Source: Neolentinus lepideus HHB14362 ss-1 (Eukaryota; Basidiomycota; Agaricomycetes; Gloeophyllales; Gloeophyllaceae). Taken from it: 64,000 nt of DNA. The stretch covers positions 1 to 64,000 of the forward strand of contig KV425636.1 in NCBI GenBank assembly GCA_001632425.1, given 5' to 3'. A program made the position numbers and the translations under genes. Positions 42,372-53,361 of this stretch are shown here, piece by piece (position 1 is the stretch's first letter; every line of letters starts with the position of its first letter). Below the pieces are notes generated by a model. It saw only the letters and a list, made by a program, of their open reading frames with translations. It was not told the origin of the DNA and did not search any database.

Positions 42372-45300
42372 ATGGACCGTAAGCAACAAATAATTGGCTC
42401 TGTGATAGAGCGAAAACCAGGAGCATCGGCGTCGACATCCACGACGAAGGACCTACGAGGAATGGGTTCCCAGCATCGTTCGAAAAGCACCTTTACGCGA
42501 GGCAGAGAGGAGGCTAGTAGGAAGGGAGGAAAGGAAAGAGTCAGAGAGGTGCCAGTCATTCAAACTACTCTCAACGAAATCGTGGCTCCGAGACGATCCA
42601 CACTGGACGGTGTTGCTGTGAGGAGGGCTGGAGGCGGGAGGCGGGAGGTGAGCGAGGAGAATCAGCGCAGGGTAGAGGACATGTCCCAGGAGGAGCTCGA
42701 GCAGGAAAGGAGAGATATCTTGGAACGCTTTGGGACAGGCGTAGGTGATATCCTCCGGAAGGCCAAGGATGCCAAGGAGAAGAGAGAACGAGAGTCATCC
42801 AAAAAATGTGCAGTGGTCTCTGAAGGCAAGGTTTCCACCAAGCCCGAGGAAATGGAGAACGAGGTGGTTCACGAAGGTACTTCTGTTTCATCCCCATGAT
42901 AGAACTACTCGCCATTGGATTCACAATAGACGTTAGAAGGCACGCTGATGGGCTGTGCGACATGGGTTTGCTTAAGTATTGTTGGTACTTCTTGATCTGA
43001 CGGGCTTGAACTGCAGTAAATTTTTCTCTTTCCCCGCCATCGCCTTGGTGTGCATTATCGAGGAACAGCACACGGCCACCCAGTCGAGCGGATCGTAAGC
43101 TGCGTTTTGCGGAGCTCATACCCGAAGATGTGCATGTGTACCAATCCGCGCCTCCATCTCCCAAAAGAAAGACGCTAGCCTTGATGGCGCCATCGGCATC
43201 TGATCGTGAAGACAAATCCATCATCTCGCTGGGTCCATGAAGAGGTGCGGCCAGTACGAGTGCGAATCCTGGTCAACCAAAGGAATCGTCTCCGGTGGCT
43301 TTGCAATCCAATGGTACGGACGAACTTGCGGAGCTAGAGGAAGGAACGCCGGAAGACATTCGTAGGCGTTTCTTCCCCAACATGCCCGTCGACGACCCCA
43401 CTCTTGCCTGGATAACGTCCCATCCATCACACGATCCCACGTCCCCGTCCTCCCTCCGCTTCGACCTGACAGGTACACCCATCTCCGCCTCCCTCTCGAC
43501 GAGCATCCCAACGCACTTGGGCTTGCACCATCACGCCGAGGGCACGCACGCTGGCTACACAATCGACGACATCTTCACGCTTTCACGATCGACAATGCCG
43601 GCACAGCGTGCGACGATGCTTGACGTGCTGGCACGGATTGCTAAGGGGCTAGGAATAGTAGAATCCAGGAGGAGGGCATGGAGGAGCTCAAATATAAGTA
43701 GGAGGAGCTCAGGGAGCGGATATTGGCGTCCGGCATTGAGGCGATGAGCCAGCAGGGGAGTGTGGGTATCATGGCTGTTGATGCACTGTGGGTGTGCATT
43801 GTGGGATGGGATCAGGAGCTTGTGGATATCGAAGGGGTCGAATTTGTGGAGAGCATACCTCCCAGCCTCGTTGCCGACGAAAGTAATGGCTCGAAGAAGC
43901 CCGCGACGAGGAGAGATCCTATCTCGACCCTACCTTTGGATTATCTACTTTCACAGATAAGCGAGGCGTTGAGTACGGGTGCCCTCCCTGAAACGTCTTT
44001 GGCCCAGCTGCTGGATATCTTGCACCGTCTAGGGCAATATTCCAATGACTACGCTACTGCTATCGTAGCGGAGACGAAGTTGTTATCTTCTGTCCTGTCA
44101 GTGTTCCTCCTTGCCCCAATCCCGCCTGCGCCCACTTCGCCTCTTCCTAACCCACTTGTGATACAGTTGCTCAGCACATTGGCACTGGCTTCCCGATCCA
44201 ACGCATCTACTGCGGCGAACTATGCTGATGCTCTCTTACGCTTCGTCGTCACTCTTCCTCCAGAATCACCGTATTCGCAATCGCTTGCAATCGCCCTACT
44301 TGCTTCCACTCTCGAATTTTATACCGTTCTGGCATCCTACGGACTATATGCCAGCATAGCCACTACTGCTGCTGAGCATTTTCACAGTTTGGGCAACTAT
44401 GTACTGTCGAAGTGCATATCAAAGCGCTCGATGTCGGCATGGTCCAATTTGCTGGCGGCGTGGATCGTCTGCGCAACAGATCCGCACCAGACGACGCCCA
44501 GCCATGAGATTCTGTGGAGTCAAGTGGTAGGGTGGGGATGAGGAGAGGAAACGTTGGATTTGAGAGCCAAGCTCGAGGTATCAGGACGTGTGGGCTGCCG
44601 TGTGGATCACCGTCGCTGCTTGGCTGCAAGATGCTAGGGTTAATGGAATCAAAGGAGGCGAGGAGGCCTCGCGAAGATTGTTGAACGTATTGCAGACAAC
44701 GGGATGGAGGCCACTGTGGTCTCGCAATCAATCGAGAATCTGCAACACTTTTTGCAACAACTGGCATCTATCGATAATTCGCTGGAAAGCACTGAGACGG
44801 AGATTCTCGTCGGTCTTACAGAGATTTCGAAAGAAATGAAAGCTTTGGTGGCAGTGCTGCGTCTGTGGTTATCATGTACATCTCCACTCTCTGATGATTC
44901 ACTGGCGTAACCCCTTTCCCCATTCCTTTTAAACAGATTTCCAATGTGGCGGCTCAATTGACGAGGCACCCAATATTGTCATGCCCACACAGTCAAACTA
45001 CGACATTCCCGTCTTATTCCACTGTCTTCCTTCGTTGCTGTCTTCATTTCTATCTTTCTATCTGCGGCTCTCTCGCAGATTACCGGGAACGACTCCAGAC
45101 CTTCGGCTCGCACAAGCATGCACGATCATTCAGCGAGTCTTACTTGGTGATGAAGACTTCACGCAGCAGACGCTGGAACACATGATGAGTGCGGTTCTTT
45201 ACCGCGCAAGCTAGGTGGAACGTACCAAACGCAGTGTGGGAAAACAGGGACATGGACATCATCATGCCGTTCTGTGTGCATTCTGTACGTCCTCAGCTAG

Positions 45301-46435
45301 ACGAAGAAGAGCAATATGAAGATGTTCAACCGTTGACTCTCACGCCTCGGTCGATTGCCCTTGCTGCTACCCAGCGTGTTCCGTCGTTATCGACACTGCG
45401 CTTGCGTTTAGGCCGGGACTTTGGTGTACCATTACCCAGAGACTGGTCCTACACGCCGTTGGATTATCTCCTTCAGTCCAGGACATCTCCTATCTTCAAA
45501 GTATTGCCTTCGAACTGGAGCGCCTCGGAGACGGATGTCACGAGGTCCGTCTTGTTACTTGGTAAGACGATGAGGGAAGTCTTGCGAGCTCATAGCCTAG
45601 GGAGTGGATTTTCTATGACAAGAGAAGAGACGGTGTTTGGATGTATGAAGGTGTTTATGCTCGAGCATGGACAGAACCAGGAGAATGATAGCTTGCAGGA
45701 CGAAGCGTTCAGAGATGGCGCTGTTGGAAGCTTTATGGCCGATCTCTTGACACCTTTCTTTTGGGCAAATGCGTCCTCCGCCTTAGTGCATTGTCTAACG
45801 AGGATCTCGAACAAGTATCTCGCCGATTCCTCGGATCCTCGACGCCTTTCTACCATTTCTACACGGAATTCCTAGGTCTTTATGATTCCATCTCTTTCTC
45901 ACATCTTCTATTTACCCGATTACTTTTGCCACCCTCGTCCATGTGTTGTCCGATCGACTATCGCAAGCTGCTCTGGGTCAACTTTCACCATACCTTACGG
46001 ACCATACGGACACCTGTCGAGGATGTGCTCACCGGTGACTTGGTTCAGTATCTTTATCCTGTCAAATCCGACAAGGCGATCGTCGCGACGTATCTTGGAG
46101 CGCTGGTTACGTCGGACGCATCACACAGTTTCCTGCGATTTGTAGCTGCTCATTACATTGCGGCGCACATCTGGAAGGATCTCCAGCCTGGCGGTGAATC
46201 GATAGACGAGGAAAGGGCAGACAAGCTGATCAAGGCAGTCATTACTCAAGGTGATCGCAACACCGTGAAGGAAGTCGTTCCGTATAAGCAGGTCCATAAT
46301 CAGAATCCGAGTAATTCAGAGGACCCGCTTTTTCCTTCCCGATGTTACAAACAGAGTGGAGTTTGGAAGGATGAGCGTCTGCATCAAGTTGAGCGATGGG
46401 GTTTAAAAGAACGCTTACAGGGTCTTCTGGCCTAA
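42372..46435 (+). pseudogene. RPAP1: RNA polymerase II-associated protein 1 (RPAP1), degraded
   Basis: RPAP1 acts in assembly and nuclear import of RNA polymerase II. The N-terminal domain is clear (ATG 42372; EENQRRVEDMSQEELEQERR, DILERFGTGVGDIL), followed by an intron (42877-43016) and the RKLRFAELIPEDVHVY and HHHAEGTHAGYTIDDIFTLS motifs. The C-terminal part runs to TAA 46433-46435. The frame is interrupted by a TGA (43238-43240), a TAG (43699-43701) and a TGA (44539-44541). There are frame changes without splice signals near 43675, 44575, 44700, 44910, 45200 and 45770. Either the gene is dead or this stretch has many sequencing errors. RPAP1 is normally essential, so another copy would be expected elsewhere. 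Adjacent GSH2 shows no such errors. Confidence 0.82.
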
Positions 46436-46752
46436 TTCGCTGTAACTTAGGAAGACATTCTATCTGTTGTATCTCATAGTCATGGATACAGACGCAGTAC
46501 TATTCAATACTCAGCATCTGTATTCATAGCTATGTATTTTCTGTAATCTGCAGGCTGTATTCTCTCGACCGCCGGCACGGTCGGTGCGGGTAAGGACAAC
46601 TTCATGAGTTCTTCTTTCGCAATAAGTACTATCGCAGTCGTCAAGATTCATGAATTTTGGTGTAAGACAACATGCTCGATCGATCAGCCGGTACTTGGTA
46701 AAGATAAAGCATGAGTTATCGGATTCTTTAAGGGGACATACTACCCATAACC

Positions 46753-48514
46753 ATGAGCGACATTCCTGACTGGCCTCCGCAGTTATCTGGCTCTCAGCTT
46801 GACGCTTTAACGTTACTAGCCACGACTTATGCGTTGTCGCATGGACTGCTTTATCTACCTGCAGCGAGCCCGCAACCACCCATACCTAATTCTGCGATCC
46901 ATGCACCCTTTTCTCTGTTTCCCTCACCGATTCCGAGGAAGACTTTCGAGAAAGCAAAGAAGCTACAGAGCATCTACAATGTACTCTATGCCAGAGTTGC
47001 GATGGACATCGATTTCCTTGACAGGGTCATGGGCGCAGAGGTGGGAGTCGGGAGAGTTGACGAGTTTGTAGGCAGACTTTGGAGGGGATGGAAAAATATT
47101 AGGGATCAAGGCATTAGGCAGGTGAGCCTAGCAGTGGTCCGAACTGATGAACTTCATGGAACGAGCACAAATCAGCCGCTACACCTGGGACTATTCCGCT
47201 CGGATTATCTACTACATTCGCCCTCCCCTGAGGAGGCGGTATCGCTGAAGCAGGTGGAATTCAATACTATATCGTCTTCGTTTGGACCACTGTCTCAGCA
47301 AACAGCTGCCTTGCACAGGTGAGTGACTGTCCAGATGATGACCTTATACGTGCCGTGTAACAGGATAAAAGGTATCTATACAATACCACGCGTTACTTTA
47401 CTGTGTCGCCCCATTTAAAGCCCGAGAACTTCCCTCCAAATTCTACTCTGTCAGGATTGGCTAGCGGATTGGCGGAGGGACATAAGGCATACGGTATCCC
47501 GGAGTAAGCACGAGATCCCATTTCTTCCAGCGCATGTCGTGACGGTCGTGAAGCGCCCAAATCCTCTTCGTAGTACAGGATGATGAGAGGAACGTCTTCG
47601 ATCAGCGATGGCTAGAGTATGAGCTCCTTGAAAGGTATGTTCTCGGTCATAGTCATAGGGCATATCTGCACCCGTAAACACGTAGACATTCAATTCATGT
47701 CACTCGTCAAACCCTGACGCAACTAATCACATCTGCCTCGCTCGACCCCTCCTCTTCCGCTCTTATAATCTCATCTTCGACCGAGATCTCTGTGGTGTAC
47801 TTCCGCGCGGGCTACACTCCGAACGATTTCACGCAGCCCGCCCACTTCGATGCCCGCTTTCTTCTGGAGAAGTCACGCGCTATCAAGTGCCCGAGCATTC
47901 CCCTGCAACTGGCCGGAGGCAAGAAAGTACAAGAAGTGCTCGCCAAGCCGGGCGTGGTGGAGCAATTTCTCAAGGACCATGACGAAGTCGTGATCAACGA
48001 GATCCGCGCTAGCTGGATGGGAATGTGGGGGCTGGACGACAACAACGACAACGCCAGCGCCATAGGCCATATCGTAGGTGATACGACTGTCAGGAGCGAC
48101 ACCGCTCGTGAGCCCTGGGGTCTTAAACGCGCGATCGATAACCATACGAACTTGGTGCTGAAGCCTCAGCGCGAAGGCGGCGGAAACAATGTGTACAAGA
48201 CGTCAATTCCACCGTTCCTAGCTACCCTACCTCACGAAGAGCGCCTTGCGTGGATCGCGATGGAGCTTATTGTCCCGCCGCCGCAGCTCGGGAACTACCT
48301 CGTGCGCGCCGGCGGTGGGCAGGCGGGCGCTGTAAAGACTGAGGTGGTCAGCGAGCTTGGCATATTTGGCTGGGCGCTGTTTGGTGAGGAGGAGAGGAAG
48401 GTGGTGAAGGAGGTCGAAGCGGGGTGGCTGGTCAGGACGAAGGGAAAGGACAGCGATGAGGGTGGTGTGGCTACTGGGTTCTCGGTGCTGGATTCAATCA
48501 TCCTGGTGGATTAG
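46753..48514 (+). CDS. GSH2: Glutathione synthetase
   Basis: It makes glutathione from gamma-glutamylcysteine, glycine and ATP in the cytosol. Five exons (46753-47121, 47176-47318, 47372-47503, 47554-47634, 47686-48514) join in frame to 517 residues. The start is MSDIPDWPPQLS. Family motifs in order: LGLFRSDYLLH, KQVEFNTISSSFGPLS, RYLYNTTRYF, ILFVVQDDERNVFDQRWLEY, VVYFRAGYTPNDF, SWMGMWGLDD, the ATP-grasp glycine-rich segment LKPQREGGGNNVYK, and the C-terminal GIFGWALFGEEE and EGGVATGFSVLDS (alanine/glycine loop). Length is normal for the eukaryotic enzyme. Its last 60 codons are copied at 20843-21029, and the boundary of segmental duplication copy B falls inside its last exon. Confidence 0.94.
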
Positions 48515-48819
48515 AGGCTAGACAGAAGAAGCAAGAAGTTAAATCAGTTCGTGTGTCCTTATGTTCTGTCGAAAGCTGGGCTCCGAAAGAGGGCTGATAT
48601 TTCTGGAAATTTCTGGTGTGAGGCCAGACAAGTGGATGGGTCCTGCCTTTGTGGTGGTCTTCCTGATAATCTGAGATGTCCTCAGTCTTGTTGACTGTCT
48701 GAATATAGAAATAAACAGGATGCATGAATATATGCATAGCATTCGCAGTACATGAATGAGATATATCGGATTAAGAACGTAGGCTGTCGTAAATGTTTCG
48801 CACCGTCGAACCTTGTAGG
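48515..48819 (+). other. GSH2 3' flank
   Basis: It matches 21030-21296 except for a small extra piece (48700-48740). It includes the downstream region TTTCTGGTGTGAGGCCAGA. It probably contains the GSH2 3' untranslated region. Confidence 0.5.
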
Positions 48820-49752
48820 CAAAGGGAGCTACCGGCGCAGACTCTTCGCAGTAGAGTCACCTTCGGAGTCGCTCGAACGTTTCAGTTTTGGGTTCGAGTG
48901 AGAGGCGCGCCTCGGTATCTTGGGGATGACCATGTCCCACATCGCCGGCTAGCCAGGAGACGCCAGCGCGTCATCGAAGAGCCTGATCACGTCGTCAGAC
49001 TTGGGAAGGTTTGGTGGTATGGGGTTGAGCGCTGTGACGTCCCACCAGTTTCTGCGGCCCCCGTGAGCATACTTATCAGCCTTATTGGATGCTTTCTCCT
49101 CTGTCTTCTGCAATTTGGCGTTGTACTAGACCCAAGGCTCGAAGAGATCACCTAAATATTCGATCAATTGGTTGAGCGGAGGTGCATGCTGGAATGATAG
49201 GCTGCCTATCATGGGCGGCAGCCCGTCGTCCCTGAGAGTCCCTGGGTGAGCGTTTCTCCCTTCTTGCTTCCACCTTGGTAGTAGCAGCGAAAGGAGTTCC
49301 ATAATATGGATGAACCCTTCAGTCCGCAAATTACTAGGTATATAATGGAGGCACGTCCACAAAAGGATCCAAAATGAGGATTCGAGATCATCTTGGATGG
49401 TGTGCTTCTTAGTCGGATTCTTCAGAATAGCGTTGGATAGAAACTTCAAGGTACCCTGAAAACGTATACTATCAAAGAATTGATCTATGGGCTACTCATA
49501 GGTACGGACCATACGACCTCGACCATTCGCATTTTGTTTGGCCAGACATTTGAGCGCTATGAAAAGGTCCCTCAGCGTCCCACGCTCTCCATTCTCATCA
49601 CAAATTAGTGCAATGTTGCTGAAGCTAAGATCTTGGTGCAGAATATCTGCCTTCTCAAGAGATACAGCCTCAGGCGAGGTGACGGCGGAAGAAGGAACAA
49701 AGCACTCCAGGAATATATCAACAGGCGTTGGACCGGAATCGAATCCAGACAT
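48820..49752 (-). pseudogene. FunK1 pseudogene with N-terminus joined to the catalytic loop (copy B)
   Basis: The ATG at 49752 gives MSGFDSGPTPVDIFLECFVP, equivalent to the N-terminus of the full-length FunK1 at 61550. After about 31 codons it jumps directly to EKADILHQDLSFSNIALICD, the catalytic loop. The FunK1 N-terminal domain, lysine and helix C are missing. HRD reads HQD and the DWD motif is lost. The intron donor at 49509 is GTCCGT. The last exon (49455 leftwards: LSNAILKNPTKKHTIQDDLE, QHAPPLNQLIEYLGDL) is broken by frameshifts and stops. CACGTG lies upstream at 50024-50029. Confidence 0.8.
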
Positions 49753-51910
49753 TTTGACAATTATGTTGGTCCGTTCCTTCTTGACGTCTTTTTCAGACCT
49801 CTGTCTGTAGGTGCGACAAGTCGCCAGAGATGCTTTCAAGGGTGAACTTGTAAAGTAGAGGACGTAGATTGCAACTAGACAGGATGGAACGGGAAAGTCA
49901 GTCATTACGAAGACGTGGGTGAGAATGGGAGCCACATGAACTCACTTTCCATCTTTTCTTCCGCCCACGGGAATGATGTGGCTGGGATGGCATCAAAGAA
50001 GTCGGACGCGGCGACGCGGTGGTCACGTGACTCTGTTGATCTCCCATTGACAGTGCGGCAAGCATAGCGCCGAGATTACTCTCTGCGACGATGTCACACC
50101 CACTGTATTCTTGCCAGTCATTCAATTAATCTTACGCCCACCTTCAGTCGCTCAGAGATCCTCCTTAGAATCAGTGGCTATAAATATGGATGGAAGACAG
50201 TGTCCGGTGTTGAACCTTGTTGAACTGGCCCTCGAGTCCTGACAATATACATGGATGGTCGATATCAAAGTCCCGGTAATCGTGGAAGCGGTATGTCATA
50301 TACAGCTCCCAAAAAAAAGTGTTGCACGTCTATGATCATGCCATATCTTTTAGCCTCACTTGGTTCCGACAATTTATTGCTCTGTGGCTCTCTAACCATC
50401 GGCAAGCTGATGATCACTGATTTACCGCTTTTGTCACGGCTATGGGCAGCCGCTGCGTTTTACCGATTAATGATTAGCTTTTCTGTCGCTTCTCTATAAC
50501 CGTAGAAGAGCACGCTAGACACGGTGGTGCGGATACTGAATAATTCAATGGGTCGGAAAGTTAGTGAAGAGGACAAACTGGTATAGGTAATGATGGGATA
50601 TTCATAATGATGTGGATATCTCAGTGAATGCTTTGGGGAGTTTTTACGACAATAAGAATTCTCAGCTAAGTAGATATTTTGTCGCATAACAGTATTACTT
50701 ACATATTCAAGGGGGATCGCTGATTTCGCCGAGTCGATGAGAAGATGTAACTGCAGAATAATCTGGGTGTACGAGGTCAGAACACAAGCAGGGATATCAA
50801 GATGCTTGAGTTATAACAACTTGAGCGTGCTTGGATCCATCAGGTTACCGGCATGGGAGCGGTCCATGCGAACGATCAGGAGAGCCGAAAACCGTCCCAT
50901 AAAGCAGTACAAAACATATTGAGACCAGTTCTTCACAGCACTATTCTATACATTTCCAGACGTGGATTTCCTACAGCAACCACCAGTTCTTCCTCCAGAT
51001 GTATTATATATTACCGACTCCTGCAAAGCGTTCGCGTTCTAACACAGAAATCAGTATATATGGGCTATTGTTATTTCGCCGCGCAGTCGAAATATTAGAA
51101 ACACTGCAGAGTTGATGTATTAGCACACCTAATGCCCACAACGTTGTAAGCTAAAGTGATTTCGAACTCCGCAATAGTCACGAGTTCGGGGCACTGTACT
51201 GCAGAGTTCAGTCTGGAGATTTTGCTGAAATTGACAGCGGATGTGCTCATGGGGGCGAGCTGGAGATATCGGTCAGTCGTACCTTAAAAATCACGACGTA
51301 TCTTACTCAATATGTCATTCGACAGCGTCTGCGAGATCACTCTCGAGTGCACTTACTCCAACTAGTCATTATCGTTATATTTACGACTGAGAGAGCTCGC
51401 ACTCCATAGTCGTTGTCTTCCGAGGACGCCGTATAATGGTTCTCGGAATCTTGGAAAGCATTATTTCACCGCAATGGATTCAGTGTCAGTCCACGGACAA
51501 AGAATAAGCTAGTGCTGGTCCCATGTTCCAGCTCTTTCTGCTCGCACTTCATGCAGTATGGGCATAGATGTTGTCCTGTTCTCAATTATAGCCAATGCAA
51601 TCTCGTCCGTGCTATCGTCCGAATATAGCGCGACCCAGACTTCTCAGGGCAGGCCCAGATGCGTCACTGGGGCCATTAAATGTCATATATGGCTCCAATA
51701 AATCCGAAATGATGCTTCACTTCATGAATGAGCGCCTTACGTGGACATGCCGCAGAGCATGGTCGGCTGCTCATGCACACGTGGCAAGCATGATACTCGA
51801 GGAAAAGTGACAGTATCGTAGTCGGGACGGACAAACGATAGCCGCAATACCCATAATACGCTGTGAGACAGAAATAGGAGCAGTGTTGGACGATGAATAT
51901 AAAGAAGATG
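49753..51910. other. Copy B-specific segment: FunK1 upstream flank and unassigned DNA
   Basis: 49940-50130 is FunK1-type upstream flank (GTGGCTGGGATGG, CACGTG at 50024-50029). 50150-51910 has no repeat partner in the window and no convincing gene. AT-rich tracts and short frames only were found. Confidence 0.45.
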
Positions 51911-53361
51911 CCACACCCAATCGCCTTCGACGGCTGAAAGTTCGTATAGGCGTGAATGAACTTGATCCGTTGTTCCTGATCGTCGATCGAGGCCGCATTC
52001 AATGTGATTGGCAATTGATGTGGACTTAGGCTTGCGTGGCAGTACAAGAAGGGCCACGAGATTAGCGTGAGTTGTGGGTGCTTATGGGTGCGAAAATCCA
52101 ATCTGCGATTCGGGGATCTTGACGGATGCAGCTTAAAATTTCGGGGCCGCTCCTGATTAATGATTGCCGGTTGGAGATTGACACCGAAGAAATTCGGCCA
52201 GTTGTGAATGCATTCCTGACAGTGTTTCGAGTTTTCAGTCTGGGACAGTGAAGAGGGCACACACTTGTATGACATTCACCGATATTTGAAGACTAAAGCT
52301 TCATAAACATAATGGAAATAAAGCCATGATCCTCAGGATTAAAGGAGGGATCAAAATAAAACGTAACAGGTGATACACGGGACTTGTGGGTCCTTATGGA
52401 TCCACTAATTATAGCATCGAGCGGCTAACAAAATCCGTACCGGGTTCTACCGACCTTAAAAGCTCCACAAAAAAAGACTCCTGCAGCAAAACGTCTTAGC
52501 TGCGAAGTTTGCTGTTTGAGCGCGTTACTAGAATAACTATTTATTGAGTGTTATCGCACTGCAAACGACCTACCTAGTGTCAGGGTCGCGGAATCTGACA
52601 GCCTAGACTCGAGATGGAGATCATCCTATTCGTCCCAGTTGGTCTCTCAGAGTATTGTACGCAGTTTCACTATTGTGCTTCCAAATACAGCTAGGACGCT
52701 GTGACAGGCAGAAATGGGTACAAGGTCGCCAGGGACAACGGCTTAGGTAATTAGATGATCTGCTTCGTGTTCCCATTGTCCAGATGGCAAGACCCGAAGA
52801 AGGTACCTTGGCTTGCTTCCGGGTCTGCTTCAGGGACCCGTTTGCACTGCATTGCGTGACGCTGGGTATGTACACGTGTTGTACCTCAATGCCAATTATA
52901 GCAGCCAGGCGAGCATCCTCGAACATCGTTAGACAAACTTACAGGACGAAATCATCGTCTATGAGCCTAAGACTTGGAATTAATTGAGGCGATGGACATT
53001 AGAATGAACCGATGAAAGGAGATGGGGCAGGGGAATGCAAGATAGCCGTGAAAAACAGGGCTAGATGCGCCGGAGCAAAAGGTCAAAGTGCACATTCCCT
53101 GTCGGCGCTTTGGCATCAGGAGGGGACCCACAAACCGTCCTTTGTCACGCACACTAGTGTATAAATCCCCCTAAATCCGGTGCAGCCATAGCACCCCAAC
53201 TTTACACACATTCACTCTGCGCGACTTGACCCTCAGCGCCACTCCTCCTCATAATCGCCTCTATCTGCCTTCTTGGGCCGCCACAGCACAGATCACCCAC
53301 GCCACTCTTGCTTTTTCAACCACGGCACAACAAGCGCGCTACAAGCCATACGCGTCAAACG
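51911..53361. other. Duplicated non-coding stretch (copy B)
   Basis: Partner of 21965-23415, including the open minus-strand frame at about 52275-51940 (RRLDFRTHKHPQLTLISWPF) and the ZF1 TATA box at 53160-53165. No gene was assigned. Confidence 0.45.
53160..53165 (+). promoter_or_regulatory. TATA box of ZF1 (copy B)
   Basis: TATAAA lies about 200 bp upstream of the ATG at 53362. It is conserved with 23210-23215. Confidence 0.5.

Noticed and set aside
43273..43562. Minus-strand frames across RPAP1
   Set aside because: They are antisense shadows. The plus strand carries the recognisable RPAP1 motifs in order.
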